A DNA stretch of 40,992 nucleotides from a virus: the IMG/VR virus record IMGVR_UViG_3300010354_019506, positions 1-40,992 of that record; one strand, 5' to 3'. Under the pieces are notes generated by a model, which worked only from the letters and a program-made list of their open reading frames with translations, did not search any database and had not been told where the DNA came from. Each line of letters opens with the position of its first letter. Position 1 is the stretch's first letter. A program made the translations under genes and the position numbers. Shown here piece by piece: positions 32,063-38,789 of this stretch.

Positions 32063-33763
32063 ATGAAATTGCCTATTTCGATTGGTATACTGGCCTGGAA
32101 CAGTGGCGAAACTTTAATTAATACACTGAAAAGTTATCAGAATAACGGATTATTTGATTTAGTCGAAGATGTTACTATCTTTTTTCAAGAAATCACCGAT
32201 GAAGATAAAAAAATTGCTGAGCAATTTAATTTAAGTTATATAGAATCAGAATCCAATGTCGGCATTGGTGGTGGATTTTATAAATTAGCTCAAGCTGCTC
32301 GATCTGAATTTATTTTACTATTAGAACACGACTGGGAATTAATCGAAAATTATGAGATAACTAAAAAAAGATTAACCGATGCTATTACAATGTTAGATAC
32401 ATGTTCTGTAGTAAGATTGAGACATAGACATAATCCGGGTTATCCATTGTATGTTGAACAGGCCTATAGAGGAAAAGAATTAGAACATTACGACACTACA
32501 ACAAAATTAATCAGCCCCCATTTAATCGAAGCTGCACATTGGATAGCTGACCCTGACCGACAATTTCCTGACAAAATTCGATTAGTTAACAATCATTACG
32601 TAACAACTTGTCGTTGGTCTTCTTGGACTAATAATCCTTGTTTATATCGTAAACATTTTTATCTTTCTATTGTCAGTGGATTTTATGATAAACATATTCA
32701 TTTAGAACCGGCGATTAGCTATTGGTGGTCTCGGCAACAATTTTCAATCGCTAGCGGTACTGGATTGTTTAGTCACAATGATTTGAAAAAACATGGATCG
32801 ACAAACCATATCCCTGTGATTGCTCAAAATAATACAGAAACTATCACTATCCGATCGGAAAAAAAATTAAATTCTATTGCATTTATTTGTGCTCATAGAG
32901 AAACCGACATTTGGACTATTCCGATATCATTGATGAACGAATTTAAATCTCGAAATTGGGATGTAAAAGTATATTCTCTTTTTGATTCTGCCGATAATTA
33001 TGTCGACGATAATCTAACAGAACTTTTAACCACCAACCCAGACATAATAATTCATCTTGATTGGGGCAGGCATCAATCTCCTATATTAGCTGAATTGAAA
33101 AAAACTGGGGCTTTTTGTGTAATGGAATCTGGAGATGATCCTCAACAATTTGAAAGAAATTTTGTTAAGGCTAAATGGTTTGATATTGTGTTAAGCAATG
33201 ATTATCAGTCAACAGAAAAATATAAATCCAATGGCTTTAATGCCTTTTGGTGGCCTCCATTTGCTGATAAACATTTATATCAACCGATGGACATAGAAGA
33301 AAAATATATAGCAGTAAGCAGTCGAGGAATGAACAATGGTAGTTGGCTATTAGATTATTTGGCTACTACTTTTGAAGGTACTATTGTTAATCAAAATGGA
33401 TGGATCGCCGAAAAACATACAGAGTTTTTAAACAGTGGTAAAATAGTTTTACAGCACAGTAGACACGGAGAACTTACCAGAAGAGTATTCGAAGGATTGG
33501 CCTGTAAAAAATTAATACTAACAGACAAATTAGATAAATCTACTAGAACAGATACTATATTTGAACACGAAAAAGATTTAGTGTATTATAATAGTCTCGA
33601 GGATTGTATTGACAAAATTATTTACTATGCGAATAACGATAACGAGAGACTAAAAATAGCCGAAAATGGATATAATAAAGTATTAAACGGTCATACTCAA
33701 GTTCAACGAGTTGATTTCATAATAGAACAATGGAAAAATTTTAAAAATACCAAACATGAATAG
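32063..33763 (+). CDS. GT2 fused to CgeB-like GT-B glycosyltransferase
   Basis: 566 residues. Residues 1 to about 260 form a GT2 GT-A domain: ISIGILAWNSGETLINTLKSY, SNVGIGGGFYKLAQAARSEFILLLEHDWELI. The last segment replaces DXD with EHD. Residues about 268-566 form a CgeB-like GT-B domain: FICAHRETDIWTIPISLMNEF, VMESGDDPQQF, GKIVLQHSRHGELTRRVFEGLACKKLILTD and a terminal YYANNDNERLKIAENGYNKVL. Two transferase folds in one chain suggest that it adds two sugars in sequence. Overlaps the next gene by eight bases. Confidence 0.8.
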   Translation: MKLPISIGILAWNSGETLINTLKSYQNNGLFDLVEDVTIFFQEITDEDKKIAEQFNLSYIESESNVGIGGGFYKLAQAARSEFILLLEHDWELIENYEITKKRLTDAITMLDTCSVVRLRHRHNPGYPLYVEQAYRGKELEHYDTTTKLISPHLIEAAHWIADPDRQFPDKIRLVNNHYVTTCRWSSWTNNPCLYRKHFYLSIVSGFYDKHIHLEPAISYWWSRQQFSIASGTGLFSHNDLKKHGSTNHIPVIAQNNTETITIRSEKKLNSIAFICAHRETDIWTIPISLMNEFKSRNWDVKVYSLFDSADNYVDDNLTELLTTNPDIIIHLDWGRHQSPILAELKKTGAFCVMESGDDPQQFERNFVKAKWFDIVLSNDYQSTEKYKSNGFNAFWWPPFADKHLYQPMDIEEKYIAVSSRGMNNGSWLLDYLATTFEGTIVNQNGWIAEKHTEFLNSGKIVLQHSRHGELTRRVFEGLACKKLILTDKLDKSTRTDTIFEHEKDLVYYNSLEDCIDKIIYYANNDNERLKIAENGYNKVLNGHTQVQRVDFIIEQWKNFKNTKHE

Positions 33764-36700
33764 AACTGATATCTTAAACATTTTAGCTAAAAAAATTAAT
33801 GCCCAGACCTATCTCGAAATTGGTGTCGATAATGGCATTAGCTTTGAAAAAATTAAAGTTTCACACCGAATCGGTGTAGACCCAAATAAGTCAAGTCCAG
33901 CAACATATCATATGACTTCGGACGAATATTTTGCTCATCATAATGATAAGTTTGATCTTATATTTGTTGATGGTTTACATCTTTGTGAGCAGGTCGAAAA
34001 GGATATAGAAAATTCTTTAAAAAGACTAAACACCGGTGGATATATTGTTTGTCATGATGCAAATCCTCCGTCTGAAGAATATCAAATTGTTCCATATTCC
34101 GGCGGGGCATGGACTGGGGATGTATGGAAGGCTATTGTAAATCTAAGAAAAACTCGTCGAGATTTAAAAATTTTTACCGTGGATACAGATTTTGGTTGCT
34201 CAGTTATACAAGTAGAACCCTCAGAAACATTAGAAGATAACAAGGAACTAACTTATAAAAATCTCGACCAGAATAGAAAGTTATGGCTAAACTTAATTAG
34301 TGAAAAAGAATTTTACGATCAATTTCGTGATGATCCACTGGACAATCTACTTTTAACTTATATCAACAATCCGGTAGATCCAGAAATAAATTGGAAATTA
34401 GCTCTTTACTATCATGACATAGGACAGACAGCTAGTGCAGTTTCTTTTTATATACGAGCGGCAGAAAGAGCGACTGACACCCTTGTCCAATACGAATGTT
34501 TAATTAGAGCTAGTATGTGTTTTGCATCGCAGGGCACACGAGGACTATCTGTACGTGGACTATTACAAAGAGCTATTTCGGTTCTTCCGAGTCGACCCGA
34601 AGCTTATTTTCTATTAAGCCGATATTATGAAAAAGAAAATGCAGCCGATAGTTGGTTTAATTCATATATGATATCCTGTATAGGTGACCAACATGCTTAT
34701 AAAGATCTTGTTCCTCTTAGAACCGAGATAGATTATCCAGGATCTTATGGTTGTTTATTTCAAAAAGCAATTAGTAGTTGGTGGTGTGGACTCTGCGGAG
34801 AAAGTAGAGAATTATTTAAAGAATTAATTACTAAACATCCATTGAATGAATCATTTAGGAATTCTGTAATCTTTAATTTAAAAAGACTTAACGAATTAGT
34901 ATCCAAAGAGATATCGTTTTATAACGATACCAAACACAAAGATCTTATATACAAATTTCCGGGCTCTGAAAACATTAAACGCAACTACAGTGAAAGTTAT
35001 CAAGATATGTTCATATTGAGCATGTTGAATGGTAAAAAGCAAGGAAAATATTTAGAAATAGGAGCAGGAAATACTTTTCATGGTAATAATACTGCTTTAC
35101 TAGAAACTGAATTTGGATGGACCGGAGTAAGTTTAGATATCGACGAAAGATTTGTACAATCATTTGCCAAGGAAAGAAAAAATCCTTGTTTATTAAAAGA
35201 TGCAACTTTAGTGGATTACGAAAAATTTTTGACCGGACAAGGATTTGAAAAAGATATAGATTATCTACAATTAGATTGTGATCCTCCTGATGTTACTTAT
35301 AAAGTTCTATGTAGTATACCGTTCGAAACTCGAAAATTTGCTATAATCACTTACGAGCACGATTACTACTGTGACGAATCTAAATCATTCAGAGAAAAAT
35401 CTAGAAAATATTTAACCAGTTACGGATACAAATTAGTAGCCGGTAATATAGCACCCGACAATTGGCGTAATTACGAAGATTGGTGGGTTCATCCTGATTT
35501 GGTTGATCCTAACATTCTTAAAAAATTATTACCAGCCAATGACGAAACTAAAAAAGCCGAAGATTATTTGCTAGGGCGTGTTCCGATGGCAAAATCGTTT
35601 GATTGGGGAGAGATAGCCGAAAATAATTGGTTTTTGAATACAGTCATTGATGAAATCTTCACTCAAGACATTTATCAAAAGTTTTTTAAAGTAGAACCCG
35701 GGGAAACAGTAGTAGATATCGGTGCTAGCGTAGGACCATTTACTCATCACATTCTTAAACAAAAACCACAGAAAGTATATTGTCTTGAACCACACAAAAA
35801 ATTATTCAAAACTCTATCCTCTAATCTATTTGACAACAAAAATGTAGTTTTAATAAACAAAGGTATAGCAGATCAAAGCGGTGAAGTTATATTCAAAGGG
35901 CTATACAATAAAGATTCTAGCGAAATGTGGTCGAAAGAAGATCGAGCAGATGCAATAACATTTCGAGATTTTATTAAAGAATACGGTATATCCACAATCG
36001 ATTTTCTAAAAACCGATTGTGAAGGTGGCGAGTACGACATTTTTACAGAAGAAAACTTTGATTGGATTCAACAAAATGTTCGCAAGATTTCCGGAGAATG
36101 GCATCTAAGTAACGATTATCTAAAACAAAAATTTAGACAATTCAGAGATTTATATCTAAAAAATTTCCCCAATCATCAAGTATATTCTATGGATGGAATA
36201 GATATTAAATGGGCTCTATGGTCAGATGAATTCATTAATTACTATGCAACAATAACTGTTTGGATAGATAATTCTGTCCCTGTAATAAAAAATACAGCAT
36301 TTGACTGGGGATCCTTAGAAAAAAATACTTGGATGATCCCAGCACTAAGAAAGGAATTTGAAGAAAATAATTATGAAAAGTTTTTTTCTGTGGAACAAGA
36401 CGATGTTGTAGTTGACATCGGAGCCAGTGCAGGGCCCTTTGCTTTTGGTATTCTAAAACAAAAACCCAGTAAAGTTATTTGTTTAGAACCGCATTCTGCC
36501 TTATTTCAAACTTTAAAGAAAAATTTCGATGAAAATCACAATGTGATTTGTTTAAATCAAGGTATAGCTGCATCTGATGCAAATGTACTATTCACCGGTT
36601 TGTATAATGACGATTTAGATTCATCCTATGTAGGCGATCAACTTTGGTCTAAAACACAATTAGGGCAGGGTATTACATTTAAAACATTAATTCAAACACA

Positions 36701-37013
36701 AAATCTCAACCACATTGATTTTTTAAAAATTGATTGTGAAGGCGGAGAATATGATGTTTTCAATGAAGAAAATTTTGATTGGATTATGAAAAATGTTCGT
36801 AAAATAGTAGGTGAGTGGCATTTTCACAGCTCAGAATTAAAAGAAAAATTTCTTAAATTTAGAGACCTATATCTAAAACAATTTCAAAATTATCGTATAT
36901 TTTTTGTTGATGCTGATTCTAATTTTTATGATATAAAAAGTTCTTTGTGGGATGACAGTTTTGTGCATCGTTACGCTTGGGTAAATATATACATAGATAA
37001 TAGAAATTCATGA
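33756..37013 (+). CDS. multi-domain protein with four methyltransferase domains and TPRs
   Basis: 1085 residues. Domain 1 (about 1-165) is a Methyltransf_24-type unit: TYLEIGVDNGISFEKI, DLIFVDGLHL and GGYIVCHDAN. About 205-310 is TPR-like (LALYYHDIGQTASAVSFYIRAAE). Domain 2 (about 410-580) has KYLEIGAGNTFHGNNTALLE and IDYLQLDCDPP, a diverged FkbM-like fold. Domains 3 and 4 (about 600-845 and 850-1080) are a tandem pair of FkbM units, with VVDIGASVGPF and VVDIGASAGPF, then DFLKTDCEGGEYD and DFLKIDCEGGEYD. Units 3 and 4 are clearly similar and about 236-239 residues apart, so they arose by duplication. All four motif I loops look intact. Substrates unknown; possibly successive methylation of a repeating glycan. 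Confidence 0.82.
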   Translation: MNRTDILNILAKKINAQTYLEIGVDNGISFEKIKVSHRIGVDPNKSSPATYHMTSDEYFAHHNDKFDLIFVDGLHLCEQVEKDIENSLKRLNTGGYIVCHDANPPSEEYQIVPYSGGAWTGDVWKAIVNLRKTRRDLKIFTVDTDFGCSVIQVEPSETLEDNKELTYKNLDQNRKLWLNLISEKEFYDQFRDDPLDNLLLTYINNPVDPEINWKLALYYHDIGQTASAVSFYIRAAERATDTLVQYECLIRASMCFASQGTRGLSVRGLLQRAISVLPSRPEAYFLLSRYYEKENAADSWFNSYMISCIGDQHAYKDLVPLRTEIDYPGSYGCLFQKAISSWWCGLCGESRELFKELITKHPLNESFRNSVIFNLKRLNELVSKEISFYNDTKHKDLIYKFPGSENIKRNYSESYQDMFILSMLNGKKQGKYLEIGAGNTFHGNNTALLETEFGWTGVSLDIDERFVQSFAKERKNPCLLKDATLVDYEKFLTGQGFEKDIDYLQLDCDPPDVTYKVLCSIPFETRKFAIITYEHDYYCDESKSFREKSRKYLTSYGYKLVAGNIAPDNWRNYEDWWVHPDLVDPNILKKLLPANDETKKAEDYLLGRVPMAKSFDWGEIAENNWFLNTVIDEIFTQDIYQKFFKVEPGETVVDIGASVGPFTHHILKQKPQKVYCLEPHKKLFKTLSSNLFDNKNVVLINKGIADQSGEVIFKGLYNKDSSEMWSKEDRADAITFRDFIKEYGISTIDFLKTDCEGGEYDIFTEENFDWIQQNVRKISGEWHLSNDYLKQKFRQFRDLYLKNFPNHQVYSMDGIDIKWALWSDEFINYYATITVWIDNSVPVIKNTAFDWGSLEKNTWMIPALRKEFEENNYEKFFSVEQDDVVVDIGASAGPFAFGILKQKPSKVICLEPHSALFQTLKKNFDENHNVICLNQGIAASDANVLFTGLYNDDLDSSYVGDQLWSKTQLGQGITFKTLIQTQNLNHIDFLKIDCEGGEYDVFNEENFDWIMKNVRKIVGEWHFHSSELKEKFLKFRDLYLKQFQNYRIFFVDADSNFYDIKSSLWDDSFVHRYAWVNIYIDNRNS
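35600..37010 (+). repeat. internal duplication of an FkbM domain
   Basis: Two in-frame copies of about 710 bases, starting around 35595 and 36300 (both encode AFDWG or SFDWG followed by ..E.N.W) and ending at the YA.I.V.IDN motif. Protein similarity is high but the DNA has diverged, so the duplication is not recent. Confidence 0.8.
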
Positions 37014-37933
37014 ATATGCATAAAATTAAAGTTTATCCGGGTGTTTGGTTAGAGAAATGGAAATTTACTGAATGGCCGACATTAGAAATTACCACTATTA
37101 TACCCGAAAAAGGTTGTGTAGTAGATTGCGTGTTTTGTCCTCAAAGAACGTTAGAAAAAATATATCAAGGTGAAAGAATACTTAGTTTAGATGGATTTAA
37201 AACTATAATCGACAAAATTCCTAAGGAAGTTCGTATAACTTTTGCAGGATTTGTTGAACCTTGGATGAATAAAAATTGCACTGATATGGTACTTTATGCC
37301 CATGAGCAAGGTCATCCTGTTAGTATTTTTACCACTGCGATCGGTATGAGTATCGAGGATGTTGAGCGTATTAAACATATCAAATTTGCACCAAATCCTA
37401 ACGGAGGATTTGTTTTGCATTTACCCGATGAACAACGACTAGCAAAACATCCAATAACGAAAAGATTTATGAAGACTATGGAGTATATTCATAGTGTTCA
37501 AGATGAAATTACCAATTTTCAAGTTATGAGTATGGGTCCTGCACATTCTTCTATACGACATTTATTTCCAAATCCAGTTGTAGGAGACATGTGGAGCCGT
37601 GCCGGTAATCTATTAGGTGAAGCCATTCTAAAACCTTCACTAATTAATTTAAAAGACAGCTTTCGAGCAGTTTATCACGGCGAAAATCCAATGACATGTA
37701 ATTGTCCAGAAAAAGTTTATCATAATGTATTATTACCAAACGGAGATGTGAGTCTTTGTTGTATGGATTACGGATTGGAACATATTTTAGGTAATTTATA
37801 TCAACAAAGTTATGAAGAAATCTTGCCAAATCCTTATTCTTGTTTTGATTTGTGCAGATATTGTGAAAACGGTATTAGTCCCGATTCGGAAAAAATTAAA
37901 CAAGAAAAATCTTTAATGAAATTAAAACCATGA
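37010..37933 (+). CDS. radical SAM enzyme with SPASM-like C-terminus
   Basis: 307 residues. CVVDCVFCPQ supplies the CX3CX2C motif (C36, C40, C43) that binds the radical-SAM 4Fe-4S cluster. The C-terminal region has CNCPEKVYHNVLLPNGDVSLCC and CFDLCRYCENG, a SPASM-like pattern that would hold an extra Fe-S cluster. Members of this type act in peptide or sugar modification. The ATG overlaps the end of the multi-methyltransferase gene (ATGA), and its own end overlaps a GT2 gene. It would need Fe-S clusters, which the phage's isc module could help supply; that link is inference. Confidence 0.85.
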   Translation: MNMHKIKVYPGVWLEKWKFTEWPTLEITTIIPEKGCVVDCVFCPQRTLEKIYQGERILSLDGFKTIIDKIPKEVRITFAGFVEPWMNKNCTDMVLYAHEQGHPVSIFTTAIGMSIEDVERIKHIKFAPNPNGGFVLHLPDEQRLAKHPITKRFMKTMEYIHSVQDEITNFQVMSMGPAHSSIRHLFPNPVVGDMWSRAGNLLGEAILKPSLINLKDSFRAVYHGENPMTCNCPEKVYHNVLLPNGDVSLCCMDYGLEHILGNLYQQSYEEILPNPYSCFDLCRYCENGISPDSEKIKQEKSLMKLKP

Positions 37934-38712
37934 GTATACCAGTTATAGGAACAGCAGTAGTTAATAGCAGTTATTGGGTAACACGATTATTAATGAGTGT
38001 TGATTACCCCGTTGATAATTTTGTTATTATTAATAATAACGGAAGAGGACAATTAGACGAAGATCTAGATCGTCTAAAGCACATTAAACATCGTTTTATT
38101 AAACGTATCACAGTATCACATATGCCATCTAATATCGGATGTGGAGGAGCGTGGAATCTTATAATAAAAAGTTTCATCAATTGTCCTTACTGGATTATTG
38201 TTAACGATGATGTAGCCTTTGGTAAGGGCTTTTTAGAAGAAATGTATACAGAAATAGAAAAAGATCCCGAAGTAGGCATGATTCATGGGCATAGTGGTGA
38301 CTTTGGTGTAGGAAGTTGGGATTTATTTTTAATTAGAGATACTGTTATAAGAGAATTTGGGCTCTTTGACGAAAATTTGTATCCTGCATACTGCGAAGAT
38401 GCCGATTATATTATGCGTATGTCTTATAAACCCATTAAAAAAATAATGAATCTTAAAGCAAACTATTTTCATGGCATGGGCAATAAGGAAGATTACTATG
38501 AACACGGAAGTCAAACACGTAAAACAGATTTAGAGTTAGTACCAAAGCTAGACTACGCCAATACTACTAATTTTGAATATATGAACAAGAAATGGGGAAC
38601 AGGTTGGAGAAATTGTATGCCTACCGCTGGCCCTTTTGAAAATCAACCTATACCGATTAGCTATACTAGCTATGACATAGATTTTGTTAGAAAAAAGCAT
38701 CTCGGGTTTTAA
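37930..38712 (+). CDS. GT2-like glycosyltransferase
   Basis: 260 residues with a GT-A fold: VIGTAVVNSSYWVTRLLMSV, FVIINNNGRG, SNIGCGGAWNLIIKSF and YWIIVNDDVAFGKGF carrying the NDD metal site near 89-93. A YCEDADYIMRM segment later provides the usual catalytic ED pair. Closest in pattern to rhamnosyl-type GT2 enzymes of phage and bacterial sugar clusters. It closes the cassette. Confidence 0.82.
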   Translation: MSIPVIGTAVVNSSYWVTRLLMSVDYPVDNFVIINNNGRGQLDEDLDRLKHIKHRFIKRITVSHMPSNIGCGGAWNLIIKSFINCPYWIIVNDDVAFGKGFLEEMYTEIEKDPEVGMIHGHSGDFGVGSWDLFLIRDTVIREFGLFDENLYPAYCEDADYIMRMSYKPIKKIMNLKANYFHGMGNKEDYYEHGSQTRKTDLELVPKLDYANTTNFEYMNKKWGTGWRNCMPTAGPFENQPIPISYTSYDIDFVRKKHLGF

Positions 38713-38732
38713 AAATCTAAAATTTAGACATC

Positions 38733-38773
38733 GGTTAAACTAAATTTTATCATAAATAACTTTTAGTTTAACC
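38733..38773. promoter_or_regulatory. 12-bp inverted repeat enclosing a late promoter
   Basis: Perfect arms GGTTAAACTAAA (38733-38744) and TTTAGTTTAACC (38762-38773) around a 17-base loop that contains the late promoter box CATAAATA (38751-38758). It lies between the last sugar gene and the next collagen-like fibre gene. It could serve as a terminator-like hairpin in RNA or as a binding site around the promoter. Confidence 0.75.
38751..38758 (+). promoter_or_regulatory. T4-type late promoter (CATAAATA)
   Basis: CATAAATA, 31 bases before the start of the collagen-like gene at 38790, located in the loop of the inverted repeat. Confidence 0.7.
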
Positions 38774-38789
38774 ATATCGAGATTGATTA

